Shown: positions 1 through 7,662 of the stretch, one piece after another
Numbering within the stretch: position 1 is the first letter of the stretch
How the letters are laid out: every line of letters begins with the position of its first letter
DNA from: Bacteroidia bacterium 43-41
Lineage (GTDB): Bacteria > Bacteroidota > Bacteroidia > Bacteroidales > Dysgonomonadaceae
Direction of reading: 5' to 3'
NCBI GenBank assembly: GCA_001898165.1
Contig: MKTD01000014.1
Coordinates: 124,001-188,000, forward strand
Length of the DNA stretch: 64,000 nucleotides
Program-made: the position numbers and the translations under genes
The notes under the pieces: generated by a model
What the model was told of the DNA's origin: nothing
Seen by the model: only the letters and a program-made list of their open reading frames with translations
Databases searched by the model: none

Positions 1-1
1 G

Positions 2-1075
2 TACGGGATTGGTGTAAATATCCGAAACAGGCTGTTTGATGCAAAGATCCTGAAACAGCACAAGTTCGATATTCCTGTTATTTGCGTTGGAAACATCACA
101 GTGGGGGGCACAGGGAAAACACCTCACATAGAATATCTTATAGACCTGTTGTCGTCAAGATACAAAGTAGCCGTCTTGAGCCGGGGTTATAAGCGGAAAA
201 GCAAAGGTTTCAAGATTGTAGATGTGGTTTCAAAACCACAGGATGTGGGTGATGAGCCGCTTCAGATAAAGCAAAAATTCCCCGAAGCACTCGTCGTGGT
301 AGATAAAAACCGAAGGAGCGCCATTGAGAAAATCCAATCTATCGACGTTGAAGAACGTCCCGATGTAATTTTGCTGGACGATGGTTTTCAGCACCGGCGC
401 GTAATGCCGTCCCTCTCTATCTTATTGGTCGATAGCAACCGTCCGGTTTATGAAGACAAGCTGCTTCCGGCAGGAAATTTGCGAGAGCCATTGCAGGGAA
501 AAGACCGCGCTTCCATCGTTATTGTCACCAAGTGCAGCCGCGACATGCAACCCATCGATTTCCGCATTTATGAAAACGGTCTGGACCTGTTTCCCTATCA
601 GGATCTCTATTTCACCACCTTCGATTACGGAGACATAACACCGGTCTTTCCCGAGTCACAACCGGAAATTCTTGAACCCGGCGATTTGCGCAAAAAACAC
701 GTTTTTCTGGTTACGGGAATCGCATCACCACAACCGTTAATAGAAAAGTTAGAACTGAAAACTTACAATTTATATCCCAAATCTTTTCCCGACCACCATT
801 TCTTCAAAGAGGAAGATATCGAAGAGATAAAACAGGAAATGGGCACCGTGGATGTGGACGATGACGACAAAATTATTGTAACTACCGAAAAAGATGCTAT
901 TCGTTTTCGCGCGTTATCGTTTCTTGACGAAGGATTTAAAAAAAGATTGTATTATATCCCTATAGAAGTAATATTTTTAGAAAAAACCGAAAAAGAATCA
1001 TTCAATAAAAAAATCAATAAACATGTTAGAAGCTATCAAACAAACATCCGATTATCTAAAAAACAGGATCGGTGA
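2..1075 (+). CDS. lpxK: Tetraacyldisaccharide 4'-kinase, 5' end outside window
   Basis: LpxK phosphorylates the 4' position of the lipid A disaccharide precursor at the inner face of the cytoplasmic membrane. The reading frame is open from the first bases of the window, so the N-terminus lies upstream; an in-frame GTG at 101 is internal, because clear LpxK sequence (YGIGVNIRNRLFD, then VGNITVGGTGKTPH) precedes it. The P-loop GGTGKT and the LpxK signature DDGFQHRR, which carries the catalytic aspartate, are both present. The C-terminal tail overlaps the next gene by 53 bp in another frame. The identification is secure; only the start is missing. Confidence 0.95.
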   Translation, partial: YGIGVNIRNRLFDAKILKQHKFDIPVICVGNITVGGTGKTPHIEYLIDLLSSRYKVAVLSRGYKRKSKGFKIVDVVSKPQDVGDEPLQIKQKFPEALVVVDKNRRSAIEKIQSIDVEERPDVILLDDGFQHRRVMPSLSILLVDSNRPVYEDKLLPAGNLREPLQGKDRASIVIVTKCSRDMQPIDFRIYENGLDLFPYQDLYFTTFDYGDITPVFPESQPEILEPGDLRKKHVFLVTGIASPQPLIEKLELKTYNLYPKSFPDHHFFKEEDIEEIKQEMGTVDVDDDDKIIVTTEKDAIRFRALSFLDEGFKKRLYYIPIEVIFLEKTEKESFNKKINKHVRSYQTNIRLSKKQDR

Positions 1076-1835
1076 TGTACCCAACACTGCTATTATTTTA
1101 GGAACCGGACTGGGAGAACTTGCCCACGAAATCAAAGACAAAACCGAAATTCCATACACCGAAATCCCTAACTTTCCGGTTTCAACCGTGGAAGGCCACA
1201 GTGGAAAGCTGATCATCGGAACGCTCGGCAGTAAAAGAGTACTGGCCATGCAGGGACGTTTCCACTTTTATGAAGGTTACAACATGAAACAGGTAACTTT
1301 TCCCGTCCGCGTTTTCAAGGCACTTGGCGTTGAATATCTTTTCGTATCGAACGCTGCCGGCGGCATGAATCCGAGCTTCGACGTGGGCGACATTATGCTT
1401 ATCGAAGACCACATCAATATGTTCCCCGAACATCCGCTTCACGGGAAAAACTACAACGAGCTGGGAACACGATTCCCCGATATGAGCGAAGCATACAACA
1501 AAGAACTCCGGTTAATGGCAATGGAAATTGCGAAAGAAAAAAACATCAAGTTGCAGCATGGAGTTTATGTTGGCGTATCGGGCCCAACGTTTGAAACACC
1601 AGCAGAATATCATTTCTTCCGCGTTATCGGCGGCGATGCTGTAGGTATGTCCACCGTTCCCGAAGTTATCGTTGCCAACCACGCCAAAATGAAAGTGCTG
1701 GCCTTTTCTATCATTACCGATCTGGGCGTGATTGGGAAAATTGTGGAAGTTTCACACGAAGAAGTTCAGGAGGCCGCAAAAATTGCCCAGCCTAAAATGG
1801 CTGAAATCATGCGCACCATAGTGGAGCGGATATAA
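1023..1835 (+). CDS. Purine nucleoside phosphorylase (trimeric PNP family)
   Basis: This enzyme splits purine nucleosides with phosphate to free base and ribose 1-phosphate in purine salvage. The 270-residue protein has the trimeric PNP hallmarks: GTGLG near residue 27, GHSGKL (58-63), SNAAGGMN (109-116) and FETPAEYHFFR followed by GMSTVPE (208-214). The start at 1023 is kept although it lies inside lpxK, because about 25 residues are needed before GTGLG and the next Met is residue 76. Residue 233 (ITDLG) aligns by eye with the human PNP Asn243 base-recognition position but is Asp, as in MTA phosphorylase. This may widen specificity to 6-aminopurines. It is followed 14 bp later by thiL. Confidence 0.92.
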   Translation: MLEAIKQTSDYLKNRIGDVPNTAIILGTGLGELAHEIKDKTEIPYTEIPNFPVSTVEGHSGKLIIGTLGSKRVLAMQGRFHFYEGYNMKQVTFPVRVFKALGVEYLFVSNAAGGMNPSFDVGDIMLIEDHINMFPEHPLHGKNYNELGTRFPDMSEAYNKELRLMAMEIAKEKNIKLQHGVYVGVSGPTFETPAEYHFFRVIGGDAVGMSTVPEVIVANHAKMKVLAFSIITDLGVIGKIVEVSHEEVQEAAKIAQPKMAEIMRTIVERI

Positions 1836-1849
1836 ACGGATATGGATAC

Positions 1850-2875
1850 ATGCGTACAGAAATAAGTACACTTGGAGAGTTTGGATTGATAGACCATCTC
1901 ACTAAAAATATAAAACTAACGCAGCCTACCACAAAGAGAGGCGTGGGAGACGATGCAGCCGTCATCGACAACTCGGATAAACGCACGCTTGTCACCACCG
2001 ACCTCTTGCTTGAAGGCATTCATTTCGACCTCACTTACGTCCCATTGAAACACCTGGGGTACAAATCGGCTGTCGTTAACTTTTCCGATATTTATGCGAT
2101 GAACGGAAAGCCGCAGCAAATAACGGTTTCGTTGGGTATCTCGCAACGATTCTCGGTAGAAGACCTGGAAGCTTTTTATGCCGGAGTTTTACTTGCCTGC
2201 GAAATCTACGGTGTTGATCTGGTGGGTGGCGATACTGTATCGTCGCTAACCGGTCTCTCCATCTCCATCACTTGTATCGGCATAGCCGATGAAGAAAAGA
2301 TCGTTTACCGTAACGGCGCAAAAGATACCGATCTGATATTTGTATCGGGTGATTTGGGCGCGGCTTACATGGGGTTGCAATTGTTGGAGCGCGAAAAAAC
2401 CGTTTTCGACGGGAAAGCGGATTTCCAACCCGATTTCGTGGGAAAAGAGTATATTTTGGAGCGTCAACTCAAGCCGGAAGCCCGAAAAGACATTGTTCAA
2501 CTTTTGTACGAACACGGAATAGTCCCTACGGCAATGATTGATATTTCGGATGGATTATCGTCGGACATCATCCACATCTGCAAGCAAAGCAACGTGGGTT
2601 GCCGGCTTTTCGAAGAACGGTTGCCTATCGACTATCAAACCGCCGTAATGGCGGAGACGTTCAATATGAATGTCACCACCGTTGCGTTAAACGGCGGTGA
2701 AGACTACGAGTTGCTTTTTACCGTTCCTTTGTCCCTTCACGAAAAAGTATCGGCTTTATCCGGAATACATCTTGTGGGACACATCACCAGGCCCGAAGAC
2801 GGATATTACTTAGTTACCCGCGATGGTCAGGAAATGGAATTGAAAGCACAAGGATGGAACCCGATTAGGAAATAA
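1850..2875 (+). CDS. thiL: Thiamine-monophosphate kinase
   Basis: ThiL phosphorylates thiamine monophosphate to the cofactor thiamine diphosphate in the cytosol. The 341-residue length is normal. The N-terminal half carries the metal/ATP-binding motif GVGDDAAVID (about 31-40), followed by DLLLEGIHFD and VNFSDIYAMNGKP, typical of the PurM/ThiL ATPase fold; the C-terminal half has IDISDGLSSDI and GGEDYELLF. It starts 14 bp after the PNP gene and is probably co-transcribed with it and lpxK. No TPP riboswitch was noticed upstream. A weak stem with a T-run (2876-2890) follows the stop. Confidence 0.94.
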   Translation: MRTEISTLGEFGLIDHLTKNIKLTQPTTKRGVGDDAAVIDNSDKRTLVTTDLLLEGIHFDLTYVPLKHLGYKSAVVNFSDIYAMNGKPQQITVSLGISQRFSVEDLEAFYAGVLLACEIYGVDLVGGDTVSSLTGLSISITCIGIADEEKIVYRNGAKDTDLIFVSGDLGAAYMGLQLLEREKTVFDGKADFQPDFVGKEYILERQLKPEARKDIVQLLYEHGIVPTAMIDISDGLSSDIIHICKQSNVGCRLFEERLPIDYQTAVMAETFNMNVTTVALNGGEDYELLFTVPLSLHEKVSALSGIHLVGHITRPEDGYYLVTRDGQEMELKAQGWNPIRK

Positions 2876-2931
2876 CCGAATATTTTTCGGCATTTTTAGT
2901 TTCAAAATTTTTTATTTGTGAAAAATACTTT

Positions 2932-2939
2932 TATCTTTG
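2932..2939 (+). promoter_or_regulatory. -7 promoter box for tRNA-Phe
   Basis: TATCTTTG is an exact match to the Bacteroidota -7 consensus TAnnTTTG and lies 23 bp before the tRNA 5' end. A TTTG at 2915-2918 is nearer than the usual -33 spacing, so only the -7 box is called. Confidence 0.6.
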
Positions 2940-2962
2940 CAGTCGCAAATTAAAAAAGCGAT

Positions 2963-3035
2963 GGTGCCATAGCTCAGTTGGTAGAGCAAAGGACTGAAAA
3001 TCCTTGTGTCCCCGGTTCGATTCCTGGTGGCACCA
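2963..3035 (+). tRNA. tRNA-Phe (GAA)
   Basis: A 73-nt cloverleaf. The acceptor stem GGTGCCA (2963-2969) pairs with TGGCACC (3028-3034), discriminator A at 3035; the D arm is GCTC/GAGC, the anticodon stem AAGGA/TCCTT encloses CTGAAAA with anticodon GAA, and the T loop is TTCGATT. The 3' CCA is not fully encoded (CCG follows the discriminator). The T stem CCCGG/CCTGG has a C-T mismatch at its third pair (3013/3025), which is unusual. The gene borders the mobile-element remnant to its right, and tRNA 3' ends are common integration targets. Confidence 0.95.
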
Positions 3036-3052
3036 CCGATAAAACTTAACAA

Positions 3053-3087
3053 AACGTTGTAATTGAATAAATTACAGCGTTTTTTAT
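3053..3087 (+). terminator. Intrinsic terminator after tRNA-Phe
   Basis: Stem AACGTTGTAAT (3053-3063) pairs with ATTACAGCGTT (3071-3081) with one G-T wobble and a 7-nt loop, and runs into TTTTTATTTG. It is a classic rho-independent terminator 17 bp past the tRNA. Confidence 0.8.
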
Positions 3088-3271
3088 TTGTATTGGGTAA
3101 AACAGGGGCAAAAAGGGGATCAAGGATCAATCCTAAAAGTTGTGGAGAGATTGGACAATTTGTGTCCATGAAAAAAGTGTCCACGAATAGCCATCTAAGT
3201 CGCTTATTGTCCTATCGTTAAATGCTCGTCATCCTGCACGATTCAGTACCTTTAAACATTAATTTTAGAGT

Positions 3272-3664
3272 ATGAAACGTCAGACATTTCGTGTGCTTTT
3301 TTTCGTCAGAAGGACGAAAACAGTCAAATCGGGCGAAACGCCCATCATGTTGAGAATTTCCATTGAAGGGCAATTAGCCGAACTTCAATTGAAAAGAACA
3401 ATAAAGCCTGTTTTATGGAACCAATCAAAAGAACGGTGTACGGGGAAGGATGCCGCATCGTTGGAAATCAACCGTTATCTGGAATCGGTTAAACTTCGGC
3501 TATTGGATATTCATCAGACAATGGAGCAGGAAGGCAAGTTGATTAACCCGATGGAAATTAAACGGAAGTTTCTCGGACTGGACGAGGAACACAATACGCT
3601 GTTCCAAATCTTTCAGCAGCATAATGACAAGTGCCGTGAGTTGATTGGGAAAGATTACGCCAAG
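3272..3664 (+). pseudogene. Tyrosine integrase N-terminal stump
   Basis: The first about 130 residues match the N-terminal arm-binding and SAM-like region of Bacteroides transposon integrases: an MKRQTFRVLFFVRR-like start, then SGETPIMLRI, VLWNQSKERC and NPMEIKRKFLG. Such proteins normally run to about 400 residues, with a C-terminal catalytic domain carrying the R-H-R-Y residues. Here the integrase stops matching at about LIGKDYAKV and the same frame continues into an ABC-F protein. The catalytic domain is absent, so the protein cannot recombine DNA. It lies 230 bp right of tRNA-Phe in the expected integrase orientation for an element inserted there. Confidence 0.75.
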
Positions 3665-4633
3665 GTTTATGGCGGAAATTATTCTTTCTATAAGGGACAG
3701 AAAGAAATTGAAGAACAAGCATTAGCACAACAAATAAGTTCAGAGGAAGCACTTGCGTTTAGCTCGAAAGAAGGCACAAGAAGTTCGAGAACGTCAAGAT
3801 AAACGTGCATCACAAGGACAGAGAAGTAAACAAAAAGGAGGTGTTGCCCGAATAGTCATGAATGCGCGTGCAAATTTAGCTGAAAATAATTCGGCTAAAT
3901 TAAAAGAAAAACATATTGATATTATTGACGACAAGCAACAAAATCTTTCAGAACTACGTCAAAAGCAACGAATAAACAGTGATCTTAAAATAGATTTTGA
4001 AAGCGCACAACTGCATAAGGGAAAGTTATTAATTGAAGCGGTTAATGTAAATTTTGGATACATTGACGAAAAACCAATTTGGGAGAATCCCCTGAATATT
4101 GAAATACGAAGTGGCGAACGTATTCGAATAACAGGTAATAACGGAACAGGAAAGACCACTTTGATAAAGCTGATTACTGGTGAATTAGTACCGTCAAAAG
4201 GAGAAGTTAAAAAGACAGAGTTTTCATATATCTATCTTGACCAACAATATAGTCAGCTCAACAAAGATTCTACGGTTTTTGAACTTGCTAATGAATATAA
4301 TTTTAATAATCTACAGGAGCATGAAATAAAATTGAGACTAAACAGGCTTTGTTTCCCAAAGAAACATGGAGTAATAATTGTCAGACATTAAGCGGAGGAG
4401 AACGCATGAGGCTTTATTTATGTTGTCTGATGATTTCCAACCATGTCCCCGACATGTTTATATTTGACGAACCAACGAACACTCTTGATTTATCAAGTTT
4501 ATCCATATTAACCAATACGATTAAAAGTTATCAGGGAACCATTCTTGTAATTTCTCATGATAAACATTTTATAACTGAGATTGGGATAACAAAAAATATA
4601 GAATTGAAGATTAGCAGTAAATCAACATTGTAA
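3662..4633 (+). pseudogene. ABC-F ribosomal-protection ATPase, N-terminally deleted and frameshifted
   Basis: This is the C-terminal half of an antibiotic-resistance-type ABC-F protein: the linker (VYGGNYSFYKGQKEIEEQAL, then RLARKKAQEVRERQDKR), a second nucleotide-binding domain with Walker A ITGNNGTGKTTLIKL, signature TLSGGERMRL, Walker B MFIFDEPTNTLDL and the H-loop VISHD. The N-terminal ABC domain is missing and replaced by the integrase stump. Two frameshifts break the rest, one near 3750 (SSEEAL to RLARKK) and one near 4345-4370 (between LRLNRL and FPKETWSNN). Intact relatives protect ribosomes from macrolide, lincosamide or streptogramin drugs; this copy should be inactive. Confidence 0.8.
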
Positions 4634-4639
4634 ACTCCA

Positions 4640-5275
4640 ATGCCTATGAATCGGTTCTTGAAAACAAAGTTATTTGACCTGCTTTCCTGTTCTATCAGAG
4701 AACAAGACGGCATTTATTACACAGATTTATCGAATGCTTATGATGATTTTGTAGGTCAACTGCTTGATTTCTGTCGTGAAGAACAGGATATAATTCTTTT
4801 ATGCTTCACAATAAACTACACAATGACAGAATTAAAAGGACTCAATATGCAGTTGGAAATAAAACCTGATAGTAAAGCAACTGATTTACATGTATTTTTC
4901 ATGAAGATATTAGATATTTTGGAATCGACCTATCGAATTATAAAATTTCGCTTAGAAAATCCGGAGTTTTTTCAGAAAAATAAGGAAGATAGCTTTGTCT
5001 CGGATGTTTACTTAGCAGATGATGTCGATTTTATTGATATAATGGAAGTAATATGTGGGTTATTCTATTCTTATTCAGTGAGAAATAAAACAGGGAATCC
5101 CGTCAATTTTTCCGACTTGACACGTGTATTTGAAACAGGGATGAATTTTAAATTTGCTGACATTTATAAAAAGAGAGATGACGTATTTAGGCGTAAAGCT
5201 GCTAAACTTACAGAATTTCTGAACGAATTAATAATTGCAATAAAAATAGAAAGTAAAAACAGAGGTTATAGATAA
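4640..5275 (+). CDS. RteC-like protein
   Basis: A 211-residue, low-GC protein. Its C-terminal third (DIMEVICGLFYSYSV, LTRVFETGMNFKFADIY, then RRKAAKLTEFLNELI) resembles the C-terminal domain of RteC, the Bacteroides conjugative-transposon regulator of excision, in the order D(I/L)xELIYAL, FExxFN, DIYR and RK. The N-terminal part is not recognised. It begins 6 bp after the broken ABC-F gene and ends 3 bp before the acetyltransferase, so the three share a transcription unit. A second Met at 4646 is an alternative start. The family call rests on remembered motif order and is tentative; any role in this decayed element is unknown. Confidence 0.5.
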   Translation: MPMNRFLKTKLFDLLSCSIREQDGIYYTDLSNAYDDFVGQLLDFCREEQDIILLCFTINYTMTELKGLNMQLEIKPDSKATDLHVFFMKILDILESTYRIIKFRLENPEFFQKNKEDSFVSDVYLADDVDFIDIMEVICGLFYSYSVRNKTGNPVNFSDLTRVFETGMNFKFADIYKKRDDVFRRKAAKLTEFLNELIIAIKIESKNRGYR

Positions 5276-5278
5276 ATT

Positions 5279-5764
5279 ATGGAATACTTGATTAGACCAC
5301 TCGAACAGAATGAGTATCATATTCTTGAAAATATGCTATACGAAGCTATTTATCAACCTGATAAAAACAACCTTATACCAAGAGAGGTTTTGAAATTACC
5401 TGAAGTACATGAGTATATTAACAATTTCGGTCAAGAAAAGGATGATTATTGTTTAGTTGCAGACTTTAATGGAAAGATTGTTGGTGCAGTTTGGACACGG
5501 ATATTAGCAGGCGATGTAAAGGGATTTGGAAATATAGACAATGAAACGCCTGAATTTGCAATCTCATTATACAAAGAATATCGGAATCGGGGAATCGGGA
5601 CAAAGTTAATGAATGTGATGATTGAGTACTTACGGAATAGCAGATATAAACAAGCTTCATTGAATGTGAAGAAAAAAAATTACGCTGTTCGATTATATAA
5701 AAACATGGGATTTGAAATTATCGGAGAAGATAAGGAAGATTATTTAATGTTACTGCGATTATAA
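5279..5764 (+). CDS. GNAT-family N-acetyltransferase
   Basis: A 161-residue protein with the GNAT fold: a strand ending in LVADFNGKIVGAVW, the acetyl-CoA-binding motif A EYRNRGIGTKLMNVMIEYL (R/QxxGxG/A pattern) and motif B SLNVKKKNYAVRLYKNMGFE. The substrate cannot be inferred. Its position after a broken resistance-type ABC-F gene could mean a drug-modifying role, but protein N-terminal or small-molecule acetylation is equally possible. It is followed by a strong terminator, ending the left transcription unit of the element. Confidence 0.85.
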   Translation: MEYLIRPLEQNEYHILENMLYEAIYQPDKNNLIPREVLKLPEVHEYINNFGQEKDDYCLVADFNGKIVGAVWTRILAGDVKGFGNIDNETPEFAISLYKEYRNRGIGTKLMNVMIEYLRNSRYKQASLNVKKKNYAVRLYKNMGFEIIGEDKEDYLMLLRL

Positions 5765-5810
5765 AGAGATGTTTGTATGTATCTGAATTAAATCGAATTA
5801 TAAATTATTT

Positions 5811-5846
5811 ATCGGGGAGTAGATTATCTATTCCCCGATTTTATTT
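5811..5846 (+). terminator. Intrinsic terminator after GNAT gene
   Basis: ATCGGGGA (5811-5818) pairs with TCCCCGAT (5832-5839); further weak pairs lie inside. It is followed by TTTATTTT. It closes the ABC-F/RteC-like/GNAT unit. Confidence 0.7.
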
Positions 5847-5917
5847 TCTGTAATATGCCGAGCTTTGCCCTGTCAATGCATTGAAAAATTGATTGTAGAA
5901 CTTAAAAATGAAGCAAA

Positions 5918-6250
5918 ATGTATATCAATAACGAAGATTTTGAAAAATGGATGGAACACCTGTCCAAAAAATTAAGCGAAATTGGCAAAGATCTGAAATC
6001 GCTTATTAATACCAATGAGGTTTTCGATAAGGACGAGAAGTTACTCGATAATCAGGACTTGTGTTTTATGCTTAGATGCAGCAAGCACACCCTTCAACGC
6101 CACCGAAGCAATGGCGTTTTACCCTTCTTACGATACGGACAGAAAATCTACTACCGAGCGGACGATGTTCGTTCATTTGTCCGGGAACATTGTGATTACC
6201 GAACCATTCAGAAGTTTGAAAAGGATAATCCACCAGAAGAATCGGAATAA
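5918..6250 (+). CDS. Excisionase-type helix-turn-helix protein
   Basis: A 110-residue basic protein. The C-terminal half is a winged-helix MerR/excisionase domain (HTH_17 type): LLDNQDLCFMLRCSKHTLQRHR, then the wing GVLPFLRYGQKIYYRADDVRSFV. The N-terminus is a charged helix. Proteins of this kind accompany integrases in Bacteroides mobilizable elements and bind element ends or regulate excision genes. It stands alone after a terminator and just before a hairpin-rich stretch and the mobilization gene. With the integrase broken it has no obvious partner here. Confidence 0.8.
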   Translation: MYINNEDFEKWMEHLSKKLSEIGKDLKSLINTNEVFDKDEKLLDNQDLCFMLRCSKHTLQRHRSNGVLPFLRYGQKIYYRADDVRSFVREHCDYRTIQKFEKDNPPEESE

Positions 6251-6364
6251 AGCAATCCGATGAATACTAACGAAGGCTGTATTTAATCCACCGCCTTGTA
6301 ATAACGCTCCGCATTTAGCAGAAACAACCTTGCCTCACGGCTCTGATTGTTTCGCTAAATTAAG

Positions 6365-6449
6365 CAAGAGGGAACTGGACAAGTCCTGTTCTTCCCTCTT
6401 GCCCTGCGGGGCAAAGCCTTCGACTTTAGCGTGTTATAGAAACACGCTA
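6365..6449 (+). other. Candidate oriT: three consecutive perfect inverted repeats
   Basis: Within 85 bp are three exact stems: CAAGAGGGAA (6365-6374) with TTCCCTCTTG (6392-6401), enclosing GGAC-AA-GTCC; TTGCCC (6399-6404) with GGGCAA (6409-6414), mutually exclusive with the first by overlap; and TAGCGTGTT (6427-6435) with AACACGCTA (6441-6449). The rest of the 285-bp gap (6251-6535) has no gene I can support. Position directly before a BfmA/BtgA-type mobilization gene is where a transfer origin is expected. A nic site cannot be recognised from sequence alone, and the stems could instead be terminators. Confidence 0.45.
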
Positions 6450-6535
6450 TAATTATACCGACAATTAGCAATTCAGATTTATCGCTAATTATCAGTCGTT
6501 TAACTTTATGATTTTCCATGAAAAAGTAATTATCC

Positions 6536-7123
6536 ATGCAAAATAAAGGTCAGAAAATAACATATACCACCGTTTCCATAGACAAGGAAACTGGCAATTT
6601 GGTAGAGAAAATCTGCAAACGCTATTCGCTGAAAAAGAGTGAAGTTGTAAAGCTGGCTTTTCAGTATATTGACAAAGCAAATATCAATTCCGCTGAATCC
6701 CCCGAATCGGTCAAATCCGAACTGTCCAAAATCAACAAACGGCAGGACGATATTATCCGCTTTATCCGAAACTACGAAGAAAAGGAACTTAACCCGATGA
6801 TTCGGGCGACCAATTCTATTGCCGTCCGCTTCGATAGCGTTGCCAAAACATTGGAAACGCTCATCATTTCCCTATTGGAAAAGAATTTGAATACATACAA
6901 TACCGTGCTGCAAAGAATCAGCGACCAAATCAAACAACATGCCGATGTGATAAACAATCAGGGTAAACAAATCGGCTCACTACAACAGACGCAGAAAAAG
7001 GACAATGCTAAACTTTTGAAGTTGATTAGCCTTTATGCGGATTTGGCAGCTTGCGGAGTAATGGACGGTAAGCGGAAAGAAAACCTGAAAGCAGAGATAG
7101 CAAATTTGATAAACGAGCCATGA
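6536..7123 (+). CDS. BfmA/BtgA-family mobilization protein
   Basis: A 195-residue protein that resembles the small DNA-binding mobilization accessory proteins BfmA and BtgA of Bacteroides mobilizable elements. The N-terminus (TTVSIDKETGNLVEKICKRY, then LKKSEVVKLAFQYI) has the look of a ribbon-helix-helix DNA-binding domain; the rest is predicted helical and coiled-coil, with repeated polar heptads up to ANLINEP. Such proteins assist the relaxase at oriT. The gene overlaps the relaxase remnant by 4 bp (ATGA), indicating translational coupling, and lies just after the candidate oriT. Confidence 0.75.
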   Translation: MQNKGQKITYTTVSIDKETGNLVEKICKRYSLKKSEVVKLAFQYIDKANINSAESPESVKSELSKINKRQDDIIRFIRNYEEKELNPMIRATNSIAVRFDSVAKTLETLIISLLEKNLNTYNTVLQRISDQIKQHADVINNQGKQIGSLQQTQKKDNAKLLKLISLYADLAACGVMDGKRKENLKAEIANLINEP

Positions 7124-7422
7124 ATATAGATTTCCCGCCACCATCCAACGGAGTGTATAATAACGCAGGCAGCTGCCGACAATTAATGGCGTACCTCGAA
7201 CATGAGGATTTACAACGGATGGAGCAGGGAATCTATACGGAAGGATTCTTCAATTTGACGGATGGCAATATTTATAAATCCCAAGTTATAAAGGAATTGC
7301 CTTTTGTAAAGAGACGAAATTCGCATAATCGGGAAATCCGAGATTTCCTTGAAAGAATTGAGCCAAAACTTACTTCCCCAAACGACAGACATGCCGATCT
7401 AACTCAATTGCTTAAGACGTAG
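7120..7422 (+). pseudogene. Truncated DUF5712/MobB-like relaxase
   Basis: The first about 55 residues (MNIDFPPPSNGVYNNAGSCR, LMAYLEHEDLQRM, GFFNLTDGNIYKSQVI) match the N-terminus of Bacteroides DUF5712-type relaxase/mobilization proteins, which normally continue for several hundred residues. After SQVIK the sequence changes to a charged tail that I do not recognise and stops at residue 100. This points to an internal deletion or recombination junction near 7285. The conserved catalytic region is gone, so self-mobilization is lost. It is coupled to the BfmA-like gene by a 4-bp overlap. Confidence 0.65.
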
Positions 7423-7605
7423 CCATTTTATAAATCGTTGTATATCTGTTTATAAATTCTGTAACTACTGTAACTGTTATAGCGGTTACAGAATGAAAGT
7501 GCATTAATCCTGGGATAAAGTTATTTCCGTCTTACCTACAAAACAAAAACAGACTATTTTCGTCTTGTCGACAGGACAAAATATCTCCCTAATTTACCTC
7601 AATAT

Positions 7606-7636
7606 TTTGTTTTGTTTCTAAAATGCACTATATTTG
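7606..7636 (+). promoter_or_regulatory. Promoter of the AbiE operon
   Basis: TTTG (7606-7609), 19 bp spacer, TATATTTG (7629-7636): both Bacteroidota elements at near-consensus spacing, 27 bp before the antitoxin start. The 7423-7605 stretch upstream holds no gene. Confidence 0.7.
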
Positions 7637-7662
7637 CAGCATAATAGAAATATAACAAAGGA

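Noticed and set aside
2915-2962. Long -33/-7 promoter pair for tRNA-Phe
   Set aside because: The TTTG at 2915-2918 is only 13 bp from the -7 box, shorter than the usual 19-21 bp, so only the -7 box was kept.
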